Shown: positions 54,251 to 63,867 of the stretch, piece by piece | Layout: every line of letters begins with the position of its first letter | Position numbering within the stretch: the stretch's first letter is position 1 | Source: Solirubrobacterales bacterium | Lineage (GTDB): Bacteria; Actinomycetota; Thermoleophilia; Solirubrobacterales; Thermoleophilaceae | Direction of reading: 5' to 3' | Assembly (NCBI GenBank): GCA_012718975.1 | Contig: JAAYBF010000121.1 | Location: forward strand, 26,534-90,533 | Length of the DNA stretch: 64,000 nucleotides | Translations under genes and position numbers: made by a program | The notes under the pieces: generated by a model | Databases searched by the model: none | What the model saw: only the letters and a program-made list of their open reading frames with translations | Told to the model about the DNA's origin: nothing

Positions 54251-55008
54251 TTGCCGTCCTCCCCGTCGCCGAGCTGCTGGGGCGCGTCGCCGCCCTCGCC
54301 GGAGCCGAGCTCGGCCTTCATCGCCGCCAGCTCGTCCTCGACCTGGGAGTCGGCGCCGAGCTGGGCGAGCTCGCGCTCGATGTCGTCCTGACCGCCGCCG
54401 AGCTGGGTGAGGTCATCGAAGGTGCCGGCCGCCTCGAGCTCCTCGACCGCCGACGCGCGCGCCCGCATCTGCTCGGTCTTGTCCTCGGCGCGCTGGATCG
54501 CGAGGCCGAGATCGGCCATCTCCTCGCCGACGCCGTTGGCCGCCTCGGAGATCTGGACCTGCGCCTCGGCCGCCGAGTACTGCGCCTTGATGACCTCCTT
54601 CTTGGTCCGGAAGGCCTCGATCTTCGCGCGCAGCTTGCGCTCGTTCTCGGCGAGCTGCTCCTGCTGGCTCTCGAGCTCGGTGACCTGGGCGTCGAGCGAC
54701 TGCAGCTCGGTCTGGGCGACGGTCTTGCGCTCGAGCGCGACGCGGGCGAGGTCCTCGCGGCCCTGCGACAGCGCCTGGCGGGCCTGGGTGTCGAGCTTGA
54801 CGACCTGCTGCTCGATCTTCTGCGACTGCATCTGCAGGCGCTTCTTCGACGTGGTGACGTCGGCGATGCCCTTCTTGACGTTCTGCAGCAGCTCGATCTG
54901 CTTCTGGTAGCCGTAGTCGAGCGTCTCGGCCGGGTCCTCCGCGCGGTCGAGCAACTTCGAGATCTTGGCCTTCACGACCGTTGACATCCGTCCGCCGAGG
55001 CCTGCCAT
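54247..55008 (-). CDS. pspA: PspA/IM30 family membrane-stress protein
   Basis: 253 aa from ATG 55008, which has AAAGGAG 8 nt upstream; a GTG just before it is the track start. An almost all-helical, highly charged coiled coil (KISKLLDRAEDPAETLDYGYQKQ at the front, typical of PspA; quoted: LLDRAEDPAETLDYGYQKQ). The first ~20 residues form the membrane-binding amphipathic helix. PspA assembles into ESCRT-III-like scaffolds on damaged membranes. The Gly/Asp-rich tail is species-specific. It overlaps pspAA and precedes ctaG-like genes in the other direction of the operon. Confidence 0.93.
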   Translation of the reverse strand: MAGLGGRMSTVVKAKISKLLDRAEDPAETLDYGYQKQIELLQNVKKGIADVTTSKKRLQMQSQKIEQQVVKLDTQARQALSQGREDLARVALERKTVAQTELQSLDAQVTELESQQEQLAENERKLRAKIEAFRTKKEVIKAQYSAAEAQVQISEAANGVGEEMADLGLAIQRAEDKTEQMRARASAVEELEAAGTFDDLTQLGGGQDDIERELAQLGADSQVEDELAAMKAELGSGEGGDAPQQLGDGEDGK

Positions 55009-55055
55009 CACGTATCTCCTTTGGCGCGCAAGTCGAGAATGAGCACGAGTCCGTC

Positions 55056-55877
55056 CTACCCTAGACGCTCGGGCAGCGCCGCGGACCTCGCTCGCGCCGC
55101 CTCACGGTCGTGGTCCTCGGCCGAGCGGTAGAAGAAGAAGCCGGTCGCGAAGAGCATCACGAGCAGGTCGAGGCCGAGCATCATCGCGCCCGCGACCTGC
55201 TGGTCGGTGATCGGCGATATCCCGTGCGCGGCGGCGTTGAGCGCGTACTGCTCGTAGGCGGGCGAGCGCATGATGATGAACGCCATCCCGAGGAACATCC
55301 CGGCGAGCCGGGCGCCGAGCAGGTAGGGCACCTTCCACAGCCCGCCCGGCACGCGCCGCTTCTTCGGCTCGATCACCGACCACCACACAAGCAGCGAGGC
55401 GGCGACGAACGACCAGTGCTGCAGCGCGTGGACGGCCCCGCTCTCGAGCGCGCCCTCGAACATGAAGCCGATGTGCCAGCCGTAGAGCGTCACGATCCAG
55501 ACGGGGATCGCGACGACCGGCTGGCGCAGCCAGCGGAAGATCGCCCGCAGCCGCCGGCGCCGGGCGACGGCGACCATCGCCGGGCGCGGCAGCAGGAAGG
55601 CGTAGACCGGCGAGCGCAGGCCGATCAGCAGCAGCGGCGCGGCGATGTCGGCGATCAGCAGGTGCTGGCCCATGTGGGCGATCAGCAGGTCCTCGGCGAG
55701 CGGGTCGACCGGTCCCATCAGGCCGATCGCGACGCAGACCACGGCGGTGTGCCAGGACACCTGCTGCCAGAACGGGACCTCGTAGCCGCGGCCGCCGAGG
55801 ATCCGCACGGCGCGCAGGTAGAGGACCTCCGCGAGGAGGATCCAGATGATCGGCCCGGGGGCGAGCGCCAGCTCCAC
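55056..55877 (-). CDS. ctaG: Cytochrome c oxidase assembly protein, caa3-type CtaG
   Basis: 273 aa, GTG start, about seven membrane helices. Conserved His/Met-containing helices (AHMGQHLLIADIAAPLLL near residue 68; YGWHIGFMFEG near 130; ALQHWSFVAASLLVWW near 150) match the CtaG_Cox family, which helps insert copper into heme-copper oxidase. The candidate copper ligands are kept. The oxidase genes are not in the window. It lies 47 nt upstream of pspA on the same strand. Confidence 0.87.
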   Translation of the reverse strand: MELALAPGPIIWILLAEVLYLRAVRILGGRGYEVPFWQQVSWHTAVVCVAIGLMGPVDPLAEDLLIAHMGQHLLIADIAAPLLLIGLRSPVYAFLLPRPAMVAVARRRRLRAIFRWLRQPVVAIPVWIVTLYGWHIGFMFEGALESGAVHALQHWSFVAASLLVWWSVIEPKKRRVPGGLWKVPYLLGARLAGMFLGMAFIIMRSPAYEQYALNAAAHGISPITDQQVAGAMMLGLDLLVMLFATGFFFYRSAEDHDREAARARSAALPERLG

Positions 55878-55953
55878 TGCCCCGATTGTCGCTCGCGAGC
55901 GCGCCGCTGGCTACCCGCACCGCCACATGCGTCCGCCCGGCCGCCCAACTCGA

Positions 55954-55997
55954 AGTGGAATCCCGGCGGGCCAGTGGCCCCCCGCCGCGATTCCACT
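55954..55997. repeat. 44-nt imperfect palindrome after an acyl-CoA dehydrogenase gene
   Basis: Outer arms AGTGGAATC/GATTCCACT enclose CGGCGGG/CCCGCCG and an inner CCA/TGG, with two small bulges. It lies 14 nt downstream of the dehydrogenase stop (56012, minus strand) and upstream of ctaG. It could be a terminator, although the AT-containing outer arm is unusual for one here. Confidence 0.65.
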
Positions 55998-56011
55998 CTG
56001 GCGGGAGAGCG

Positions 56012-57253
56012 CTACGCGGAGGCGGCGGCGAGCTGCTCGGAGGCGGCCTTCAGGCGCTCCTGGTACTCGCGCCGCTGCATCCGCGAGATCACCAGCCGCT
56101 GGACCTGGGCGGTGCCCTCGAAGAGCTGGTAGATCTTCGCGTCGCGGAAGAACTTCTCGAGCGGGCAGTCGGTCGACTGCGCCTCCTCGCCGACGAGGTC
56201 CATCAGCGTGGTGGTCGCCCACATCGCGACGTCGCCGCCCTTGAGCTTGGACATCGAGCCCTGGCCGCCGGTCATCGGCACGCCGTTGCGGCCCATCCAG
56301 GCCGCGCGCCAGACCAGCAGCCGCGCCGCCTCGATCTCGGTCGCGACGTCGGCGAGCGTCTGCTGGATCCGCTGCTGCTCGAGCAGCGGGCCGTCGGCGT
56401 CGGAGCGCTGCTCGAGGTGCTCGAGCGTCCACTCGTAGGCGGCCTGGGCGATCCCGAGCGCCGACGCGCCGACCAGCGGCCGCGTGATCTCGAAGGTCGC
56501 GAGCGCGTTCGACGAGCCGGCGTGCTGGCCGTTGCGGGCCCGCTCGAGCTTGCGCTCCAGCTTGTCCATCCCGCCGAGCAGGTAGTCGACCGGGATCCGG
56601 CAGTCCTCGAAGACGACCTCGGCGGTGTGCGAGGCGCGGATGCCGATCTTGTCCTCCTTCTTGCCCTGACTCATGCCGGGGGTGTCCTTGGGGACGACGA
56701 AGGACGCCTGGCCGCGGTGCCCGAGCTCGGGCGCGACGTTGGCGACCACGACGGTGACGTCGGCGATGCCGCCGTTGGTGATGAAGACCTTGGTGCCGTC
56801 GAGTACCCACTCGTCGCCGTCGAGCTTGGCGGTGGTGCGCAGCGACTTGACGTCGGAGCCGGCCTGGGCCTCGGTGACCGCGTAGGCGCCGAGCTTGATC
56901 TCGTCGCCCTCGCCGTAGCACTCCATCGCCCAGCGGCCGACCTGCTCGGGGGTGCCGGACGCGGCGATGCCGGCGGCGGCGAGGCCCGATCCGGCGATCG
57001 CCAGCGCGATCCCGGCGCAGCCCCAGTGCAGCTCCTCGCCGTAGATCACGCCCATGATCCCCTCGGGGTCGGAGCCGAGCCGCTCGAGCTGGGGCGCCCC
57101 GTGCAGGCCCCACTCGCGCGCCTGGCGGATGACCTCCCACGGCACCGACTGCTCGCGGTCGTGCTCGGCGGCGACGGGACGGATGACCTCGCGCGCGAAG
57201 CGGCGGCAGTAGCGCTGGAACTCGAGCTGGTCGTCGTTGAGCCGGAAATCCAC
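56012..57253 (-). CDS. Acyl-CoA dehydrogenase
   Basis: 413 aa. FAD loop YAVTEAQAGSDVKSL near residue 123, DEWVLDGTKVFITNGG near 150, and the catalytic Glu in QLFEGTAQVQRLVISR near 380 are all in canonical places, so a straight-chain or short-chain acyl-CoA substrate is likely. It is distinct from the ACAD10/11-like copy. A double operator (57292-57331) sits just upstream of its start, so expression is probably fatty-acid controlled by a TetR/FadR-type regulator encoded elsewhere. Confidence 0.92.
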   Translation of the reverse strand: MDFRLNDDQLEFQRYCRRFAREVIRPVAAEHDREQSVPWEVIRQAREWGLHGAPQLERLGSDPEGIMGVIYGEELHWGCAGIALAIAGSGLAAAGIAASGTPEQVGRWAMECYGEGDEIKLGAYAVTEAQAGSDVKSLRTTAKLDGDEWVLDGTKVFITNGGIADVTVVVANVAPELGHRGQASFVVPKDTPGMSQGKKEDKIGIRASHTAEVVFEDCRIPVDYLLGGMDKLERKLERARNGQHAGSSNALATFEITRPLVGASALGIAQAAYEWTLEHLEQRSDADGPLLEQQRIQQTLADVATEIEAARLLVWRAAWMGRNGVPMTGGQGSMSKLKGGDVAMWATTTLMDLVGEEAQSTDCPLEKFFRDAKIYQLFEGTAQVQRLVISRMQRREYQERLKAASEQLAAASA

Positions 57254-57291
57254 GTGGTCCTCCTGGTCGCGTCGGGACGGCCTGCGCGGCC

Positions 57292-57331
57292 GTTGACTGG
57301 TCAGTCAACCAAGTATTGACTGACCAGTCAA
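57292..57331 (-). promoter_or_regulatory. Double TetR-type operator upstream of the dehydrogenase
   Basis: Two 16-nt palindromes, TTGACTGGTCAGTCAA (57293-57308) and TTGACTGACCAGTCAA (57316-57331), are exact reverse complements of each other, so the whole 40-nt block is itself a palindrome. The spacing of 23 nt places them on similar helix faces. They resemble KstR/FadR-like TetR operators. They begin 39 nt upstream of the minus-strand start codon. Confidence 0.8.
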
Positions 57332-57377
57332 CCAACATAGCGACCGGCTCGGTTCGGCCCCGCCAGCGCGCCGGACG

Positions 57378-57426
57378 ATCGATGTCGACGTTGCGGCGAA
57401 ATATTCGCCGGAACGTCGACATCGAT
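57378..57426. repeat. Palindromic element, family A, copy 3
   Basis: Same 49-nt palindrome as copy 1 except for one unpaired change in the right arm (GCCGGAAC for GCCGCAAC). It lies between divergent genes, 44 nt from the dehydrogenase operator and 44 nt from the lipoprotein start. Confidence 0.85.
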
Positions 57427-57470
57427 CCGGACGGCGCGCGCCGACGGGCGCGGCGGCTACGCTCCCCGGC

Positions 57471-58652
57471 GTGCGCGGGAAGGCAACGATCGCGGTGCTG
57501 GCCGCCGCGGGGGCGGCGCTGCTGGCCGCCGGCTGCGGCGGGATCGGCGACGACTCCTCCAGCCGGCCGCCCCAGCTCGGTCCGCCCTCCGACGCCGACG
57601 ACGCCGTCGTCGACCTCGGCTTCCCGTCCAGCGCGACCCGCAACACCGTCCGCGTCGGGGGCTCCGACGCCGCCGGCGACGCCGCCGGCGTCGCCAACGC
57701 CGCCTTCCCCGCCACCACCCGCGTCAATCGGCCCAACGCCGTCGTGCTCGTCGACGCCGACGACTGGCAGGGCGCGGTCAGCGCCGCCGTGCTCGCCGGC
57801 CGGCCGATCGGCGCGCCGCTGCTGATCTCAGACGACGGCGACCTGCCGGCCGTCACCGCCGACACCCTCGAGCGGCTCGAGCCGCGCGGCTCCGACCTCT
57901 CCGAGGACGCCCAGGTGATCCGCATCGGCGACGAGCCCGCCCAGCCCGACGGCTACCGCACCGCCCGCATCGAGGGCCCCGACCCCTACGAGCGCGCCGC
58001 GGCGATCGACCGCTTCGTGTCGGCCGTCCGCGGCGGGCCGTCGCGCAACGTCGTCGTCGTCTCCGGCGAGCACCCCGAGCACGCGATGCCCGCCGCCGCC
58101 TGGGCCGCCCGCTCCGGCGACTCGGTCCTGCTCACCCAGCCGAAGCGGCTGCCAGCCGCCACCCGCAAGGCGATCGCCACCCACGACCGGCCGAACATCT
58201 ACGTCCTCGGGCCCCCGTCGACCGTGTCGGCGGCGGTCGTCACCGAGCTGCGCAAGCTCGGCCCGGTCCAGCGGATCGGCGCGCGCGACCCGGTCGCCAA
58301 CGCGATCGCCTTCGCCCGCTACGAGGACGGCGAGTTCGGTTGGGGGGCCACCGTGCCCGGCTACAACTTCACCGTCGCCAACGTCGGCCGCCCGCTCGAC
58401 GCCGCCCCCGCCGCCACGCTCGCCACGCGCGGCGTGTTCGCGCCGCTCCTGCTCACCGACGACGCCGCCGAGCTGCCGGCCGCCCTCGAGCGCTACTTCC
58501 TCAGCGTCCAGCCCGGCTACGAGGACGACCCCGGCCAGGCGGTCTACAACCGCGTCTGGATCCTCGGCGACGACGGGGAGGTCTCGATCGACGAGCAGGC
58601 ACAGATCGACGCCGTCACCGAGCTGATCCCGGTCCAGGCCAACGCCCCTTGA
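57471..58652 (+). CDS. Lipoprotein with cell-wall-binding repeats (CWB2-like)
   Basis: 393 aa, GTG start, lipobox LAAGC (Cys at about residue 23). The mature part is built of repeated Rossmann-like units with blocks such as NAVVLVDADDWQGAVSAAVLAGRPIGAPLLI (quoted: VSAAVLAGRPIGAPLLIS), IYVLGPPSTVSAAVVTEL and VQRIGARDPVANAIAFA. These are the hallmarks of the cell-wall-binding repeat 2 family that anchors proteins to the wall through anionic polymers. No catalytic domain is fused, so it may be an anchor or adhesin. TACGCT stands 7 nt before the GTG. Confidence 0.82.
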   Translation: MRGKATIAVLAAAGAALLAAGCGGIGDDSSSRPPQLGPPSDADDAVVDLGFPSSATRNTVRVGGSDAAGDAAGVANAAFPATTRVNRPNAVVLVDADDWQGAVSAAVLAGRPIGAPLLISDDGDLPAVTADTLERLEPRGSDLSEDAQVIRIGDEPAQPDGYRTARIEGPDPYERAAAIDRFVSAVRGGPSRNVVVVSGEHPEHAMPAAAWAARSGDSVLLTQPKRLPAATRKAIATHDRPNIYVLGPPSTVSAAVVTELRKLGPVQRIGARDPVANAIAFARYEDGEFGWGATVPGYNFTVANVGRPLDAAPAATLATRGVFAPLLLTDDAAELPAALERYFLSVQPGYEDDPGQAVYNRVWILGDDGEVSIDEQAQIDAVTELIPVQANAP

Positions 58653-58700
58653 CCTCTCCCGTACGGCCGCTCGGCCGGCCGGCCGCCTAGAATCGCGGCC

Positions 58701-58976
58701 GTGAGCGAGTACGAGCAGCCCAACCGCGTCGGGCGCGAGCCGACGATGGAGGACCTCCACCAGCTGATGGGCGCCTCCACCCCCCACTTCGCGCTCCAGC
58801 TGCGCAACCGCATCCGCTCGCTGATCTCGACGCTGCCGGCCGACCACCCGGTCCGCCGCACCGGCGAGCGCGAGATCGCGCGCCTCGAGCAGATCGCCGT
58901 CGGCTCCGAGCGGCGCGGCGAGCCCGGCCAGGGCGAGCCGGCGATGCCGTCGCTGGCCGGCCGCGACGCCATCTGA
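58701..58976 (+). CDS. Small hypothetical protein
   Basis: 91 aa, GTG start with TAGAAT 7 nt upstream, so leaderless. The core MEDLHQLMGASTPHFALQLRNRIRSLISTLPADHPVRRTGEREI (quoted: HFALQLRNRIRSLISTLP) is one long amphipathic helix with conserved-looking basic residues, followed by a Gly/Pro-rich tail. No Cys, no signal. Not recognised. The 48-nt gap from the lipoprotein gene and its own promoter suggest an independent unit. Confidence 0.6.
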   Translation: MSEYEQPNRVGREPTMEDLHQLMGASTPHFALQLRNRIRSLISTLPADHPVRRTGEREIARLEQIAVGSERRGEPGQGEPAMPSLAGRDAI

Positions 58977-59119
58977 CCACCGCCGCGCGAAAGCCGGCTA
59001 CGGCGGTGAGAGACACCATCGTACGCCTGGCGTGAAAGGATTCCGCGCGCGGGAGGCGGCGCGCTCGAGGCGTGCCACTCCAGTCACCCTGGCCCTCTAA
59101 CGAATGGAGTGACACCCCC

Positions 59120-60373
59120 ATGAGTTCCCTCAGACCGCCGCGCCTGCTCGGCGCGGCACTGGCGTGCGCGGTGGCGCTCGGCCTCGCCGCCTGCGGCAGC
59201 GACGACGACAGCCCGTCGACGGCAGGCGCGTCCGGCGGCGAGACCGTCAAGGTCGGCGCGATCGTCTCGGCCTCCGGCCCGCGCGCATATGGCGCCGAGG
59301 CCTCGCAGGGCGCGCGCGCCTTCTTCGAGGCCGCGAACGCCGACGGCGGCATCGCCGGCCACCAGATCGAGTACATCGTCGAGGACGACGGCGCCGACCC
59401 GGCCCGCGCGGCCGCCGCGGCGCGCAAGCTGCTCCAGGAGGACGTCGTCGCGATCGTCGGCGGGGCGAGCCTCGTGGAGTGCCAGGCCAACGACCGCCTC
59501 TACCAGCAGCGCGACATCACCGACCTCATCGCGCTGCCGTCGAACCCCGTCTGCTTCCAGTCGCCGAACATCGTCCCGATCATCTCCGGGCCGATCCAGA
59601 CGACGGTGTCGAACATCAACTACGCGATCGACGAGCTGGGCGCGAAGAAGATCCAGTTCGTGGCCGTCGACGCCCCGACCGGGCACAGCGTCGATCCGAT
59701 CATCCAGGGCTACCTGGACAAGAAGGGCGTCTCGGCCGGGCCGACGGAGTTCCTCGCCCCGGACCAGGACCCGACCCCGGCGCTGGTGCGGATCAAGCGC
59801 CGCAATCCCGACGCGCTCGTCCAGGTGATCCCGCCGCAGCAGGCGATCGGCCTCCTGCGCGCGTCCGCCGAGCAGGGCATCGGCCCCGCCGACGTCCCGA
59901 CCCTCGCCGGCGGCGTCGTCTACGACGACCAGTTCGTCGACGCGGTCGGCAAGGACGCCGACGGCCTCTACGCCTCGATCGACTACCGCCCGCTGCAGGC
60001 CAAGCCGCAGCCGGAGTCGATGCGCAACTGGCTCGCCGCGATGGACGAGCACATCCCGGCCGAGGACACCAACCTGTTCCTCTCGCAGGCCGGCTGGATC
60101 TCGGCCGAGATCTTCGCGGAGGCGCTGAGCAGCATCGACGGCGAGGTCACCGCGGCGAGCGTCACCGAGGCGATCCGCGCGATCACCGACTTCGACAACG
60201 GGATGAACGGCAACGTGTTCGACCTGTCGCCGAAGGATCCGCCGCAGGCGCCGAACCGGTCGCAGTTCATCGTCCAGGTCGTCGACGGGGAGTGGACCCA
60301 CATCGCCGACTACGACGTGCCGGAGTTCCCGCCGGCCGACTTCGAGCCGCCCGCGCCGAGCGGCGACGAGTAG
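59120..60373 (+). CDS. Branched-chain amino-acid type ABC substrate-binding lipoprotein
   Basis: 417 aa from the ATG 59120, which has GGAG 11 nt upstream; the track start (59072) lies before a plausible signal peptide and was rejected. Lipobox LAAC (Cys near residue 24). The rest is a type-I periplasmic-binding fold (VKVGAIVSASGPRAYGAEAS, then ADGGIAGHQIEYIVEDDGADP; quoted: KVGAIVSASGPRAYG). It delivers a ligand to the Liv-type transporter encoded convergently. The real ligand may be an amino acid, amide or aromatic acid. The 143-nt gap before it has a weak inverted repeat (CACTCCA/TGGAGTG). Confidence 0.88.
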   Translation: MSSLRPPRLLGAALACAVALGLAACGSDDDSPSTAGASGGETVKVGAIVSASGPRAYGAEASQGARAFFEAANADGGIAGHQIEYIVEDDGADPARAAAAARKLLQEDVVAIVGGASLVECQANDRLYQQRDITDLIALPSNPVCFQSPNIVPIISGPIQTTVSNINYAIDELGAKKIQFVAVDAPTGHSVDPIIQGYLDKKGVSAGPTEFLAPDQDPTPALVRIKRRNPDALVQVIPPQQAIGLLRASAEQGIGPADVPTLAGGVVYDDQFVDAVGKDADGLYASIDYRPLQAKPQPESMRNWLAAMDEHIPAEDTNLFLSQAGWISAEIFAEALSSIDGEVTAASVTEAIRAITDFDNGMNGNVFDLSPKDPPQAPNRSQFIVQVVDGEWTHIADYDVPEFPPADFEPPAPSGDE

Positions 60374-60386
60374 GCAGCCGCGCCGT

Positions 60387-60412
60387 GCCGTCCCGGGCCC
60401 GCCCCGGGACGG

Positions 60413-60413
<1 letters not shown>
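60387..60413. terminator. Bidirectional terminator hairpin
   Basis: A perfect 11-bp stem (GCCGTCCCGGG/CCCGGGACGGC, 5-nt loop) fills the gap between the convergent substrate-binding protein gene and livF, overlapping the last base of the livF stop. No T-tract. Confidence 0.8.
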
Positions 60414-61149
<736 letters not shown>

Positions 61150-61150
<1 letters not shown>

Positions 61151-61872
61151 CAGGCCGCCTCCCAGTCGGTGCCGAGGTAGGCGTCGATGACCAGCTGGGA
61201 GCTGCGGACCTCCTCCGGCGTCCCGGCGAAGATCCGCTTGCCGAAGTCGAGCACGTGGACGGTGTCGCTGGCTTGCAGCACCAGATCCATGTCGTGGTCG
61301 ATCAGCAGCACCGCCAGCTCCAGCTCGGCGGTCAGACGGCCGATCGCAACGCGCAGCTCGGCGACCTCGGTCGGCACCAGGCCGGCCGCGGGCTCGTCGA
61401 GCAGCAGCAGCCGCGGCCGCTGGACGAGCGCACGGGCGATCTCGGCGAGCGTCTGCTCGTGGGCGCTCAGCTCCCGGCAGGGCGCGTCCAGCGGCGCGGC
61501 GAGGCCGACCGCCTCGACCGCGCCAGCCGGCGCGAGCGCGTCGCCGGGCGCGTGGTCGGCCGCGACCCGCAGGTGGTCGAGCAGCGTCTGGTCGCCGAAC
61601 ATGCGCGGCTGCTGGAAGGTTCGCGCGATCCCCAGGCGCGCCCGCGCCACGGGCGACCGGTCGAGCAGCTCGCGGCCGTCGAACGCGATCGAGCCCGCCG
61701 CACGCACGAACCCGGAGATGGCGTTGAGCAGCGTCGTCTTGCCGGCGCCGTTGGGACCGATCAGGCCGATCGTCCCGCGGGCCGGGACGTCGAAGCCGAC
61801 CGCGTCGACGGCCGTGACCGCGCCGAAGGCGACGGTCAGGTCCTCGATCCGCAGCAGCGGGCCGTCAGCCAT
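61150..61872 (-). CDS. livG: Branched-chain amino-acid ABC transporter ATPase LivG
   Basis: 240 aa from the ATG of MADGPLLRIED (the track ORF runs 25 codons further upstream into livM). Walker A GPNGAGKTT near residue 37, GIARTFQQPRMF (LivG-type), a signature region LSAHEQTLAEIARAL in which the usual LSGG is LSAH, and Walker B LLLLDEPAAGL. The altered ABC signature (SAH for SGG/SYG) is a little unusual but occurs in some LivG proteins. It overlaps livM by 8 nt. Confidence 0.9.
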
Positions 61873-62875
61873 CGGCCCCACCGCCCTCGACCGCGGGCCG
61901 CGGCGGCCCGCCGATCCCGCGCCCGCCGCGCCGGCCGGCGCGCGCACGCAGTGCGCTGGCGGCGTGACGGACGCCTCCGACGATGCCGTCGTGGCCCTTG
62001 AGCGAGGTGAGCACCCCGAACGCGAACAGCAGCGGCACGACCTTGCCGGTGATCGCGAGCTCGATCAGCAGCTCCGGCAGCGCGGCGAGCAGCAGGCCGG
62101 CGAGCACCGCCCCGGCGACGCTGCGGGTGCCGGCGGTCATCGCGGCGGCGAAGATCAGCAGCGACGCGAACGTGGTGAACGACTCGACGTTCGCCTGGCC
62201 CTGCACGGTGATGAACAGCGCGCCGGCGACGCCGCCGACGGCGCCCGAGAGCGCGGCCGCCCAGATCCGGTAGAGGCCGACCCGCGCGCCGAGCGTCATC
62301 GCCGCGACCTCGTCGTCGCGAATCGCGCGCCACGTCCGGCCCGGCCGCGCCCGCTCGTGCAGCGCGACGACGGCCCAGGTTACGACCGCGACCGCGAGCA
62401 CCAGGTAGTAGACGCTCACGTCGTCGATGAAATCGACCCCGAGCAGGACCGGCCGGTCGAGGGTCGCGCCGAACGCCGGGTCGATCCCGAGGAAGCCGTG
62501 CCGGAAGGCGACCGCCTCCATCGCGAGCGCGAAGGCGAGTGTCACGATGCCGAACGCCATCCCGCGCAGGCGGGTCCCGGTGACGCCGACGACGGCGCCG
62601 ACGGCGAGGCAGACCGCGGCGGCGGCCAGCACGGCGAGCACCCAGCTGCCCGTCTCGCCGGCGACGATCGCCGCGAAGTATGCGCCGAGGCCGACAAACG
62701 CGGCCGGGAAGAGCCCGACCATGCCCGCCTGGCCGAGCAGGACGTTGACGCTCAGCGCGGCGACCATGTAGGCGACCGCGGTCGCGAGCACGAAGACCCA
62801 GAACGGGCTGGCGAGTTGTGGCACCAGCGCCAGCGCGGCGAGCAGCGCGAGCCCGCCGACCAGCCGCCCGGTCAC
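61865..62875 (-). CDS. livM: Branched-chain amino-acid ABC transporter permease LivM
   Basis: 336 aa, GTG start overlapping the livH stop (GTGA); the track ORF extends 172 codons upstream without support. About nine or ten membrane helices. The permease-loop motif is present in RTWRAIRDDEVAAMTLGARV near residue 190, with the LivM-type LGQAGMVGLFPAAFVGLGAY near 48. A basic cytoplasmic tail (RARAGRRGGRG) follows. It forms the translocation pore with LivH. Confidence 0.9.
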   Translation of the reverse strand: MTGRLVGGLALLAALALVPQLASPFWVFVLATAVAYMVAALSVNVLLGQAGMVGLFPAAFVGLGAYFAAIVAGETGSWVLAVLAAAAVCLAVGAVVGVTGTRLRGMAFGIVTLAFALAMEAVAFRHGFLGIDPAFGATLDRPVLLGVDFIDDVSVYYLVLAVAVVTWAVVALHERARPGRTWRAIRDDEVAAMTLGARVGLYRIWAAALSGAVGGVAGALFITVQGQANVESFTTFASLLIFAAAMTAGTRSVAGAVLAGLLLAALPELLIELAITGKVVPLLFAFGVLTSLKGHDGIVGGVRHAASALRARAGRRGGRGIGGPPRPAVEGGGADG

Positions 62876-63756
62876 GCCCGCCCCCCGCTCTCCTCGAGCG
62901 CCGGCACGAGCACGTTGCGCTGACGCCAGAGCAGCACCACCAGCAGCACGACGAACGGGACCGCGAGCGCGTTCTCGGCCGCCTTCGCCCAGAGGCCGGT
63001 CTCCGCCTCCACTACTCCGAGCACCAGCCCGCCGGCGACGACGCCCGCCGGGCTGCGCAGGTTGCCGATCACCGCCGCCGCCAGCCCCGGGATGACGAGC
63101 AGCCCGAGCGTCGCGGCGTCCGGGCCGCGCGACGGTGCGACGAGCACCAGCGCGAGCGCCGCGATCGACGCGCTGAGGCCCCAGATCAGCGGCGTCAGGC
63201 GGCCGATCGGGATGCCGACGAGCGCCGCGGTGCCGCGGTCGCCGGCCATCGCGCGCAGCGCCACGCCCGTCCGCGTGTGGGTGAACAGGTACCAGAGCAC
63301 GGCCAGCACCACGGCGACGACGCCGAGGACGATCAGCCGGTCCGACGGGAGCACCGCGCCGCTCACCTCGATGTTCCAGTCGGGCAGCCACTGGGGGATG
63401 CTGCGCAGGCCGCCGCCCCAGATCAGGCCGACCACCCCGATCATGCCGATCAGCAGCCCGATCGTCGCCACCGCCTTGGTCGTCTGGTCCTCGTCGCGGA
63501 AGCGGCGCATGATCAGCAGGTCGAGCAGCATCCCGAACGGGAACGCGGCGACCACCACGCCCACGAACGCGAGGCCGGCGGGGACACCGGCATCGACCAG
63601 GCTGGCGAAGGAGTAGACGGCGAGCACGCCGATCGCTCCGAACGCGAAGTTGAGCACGCCGGTCGCGCGGTACAGCGTCATGATGCCCAGGCCGAGCAGC
63701 CCGTAGACCGCCCCCAGGCCCAGGCCGGCCACGAGGAATGCGACAGCGTCTCCCAC
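62872..63756 (-). CDS. livH: Branched-chain amino-acid ABC transporter permease LivH
   Basis: 294 aa, GTG start, about eight membrane helices. LivH motifs: GLGAVYGLLGLGIMTLYRATGVLNFAFGAIG near the start (quoted: YRATGVLNFAFGAIG) and TRTGVALRAMAGDRGTAALVGI near 165. It is the first gene of livHMGF. The upstream 111 nt (63757-63867) carry a TGTAATCT stretch that may be the -10 region. Confidence 0.92.
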   Translation of the reverse strand: MGDAVAFLVAGLGLGAVYGLLGLGIMTLYRATGVLNFAFGAIGVLAVYSFASLVDAGVPAGLAFVGVVVAAFPFGMLLDLLIMRRFRDEDQTTKAVATIGLLIGMIGVVGLIWGGGLRSIPQWLPDWNIEVSGAVLPSDRLIVLGVVAVVLAVLWYLFTHTRTGVALRAMAGDRGTAALVGIPIGRLTPLIWGLSASIAALALVLVAPSRGPDAATLGLLVIPGLAAAVIGNLRSPAGVVAGGLVLGVVEAETGLWAKAAENALAVPFVVLLVVLLWRQRNVLVPALEESGGRA

Positions 63757-63867
63757 CCGAGACGCGAGATTACAGTCGCGCGCGGCGCGACGTCGTCATG
63801 GTGCGGGCCGACCGCCCCACCGAGCCGATCCGCCGAGATCCGGCGGCGCCCTCGCGACGCGCTGGCG

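Noticed and set aside
61865-63391. Long form of LivM (508 aa)
   Set aside because: The first 172 codons are a shadow of livH. GTG 62875 overlaps the livH stop and begins a normal LivM.
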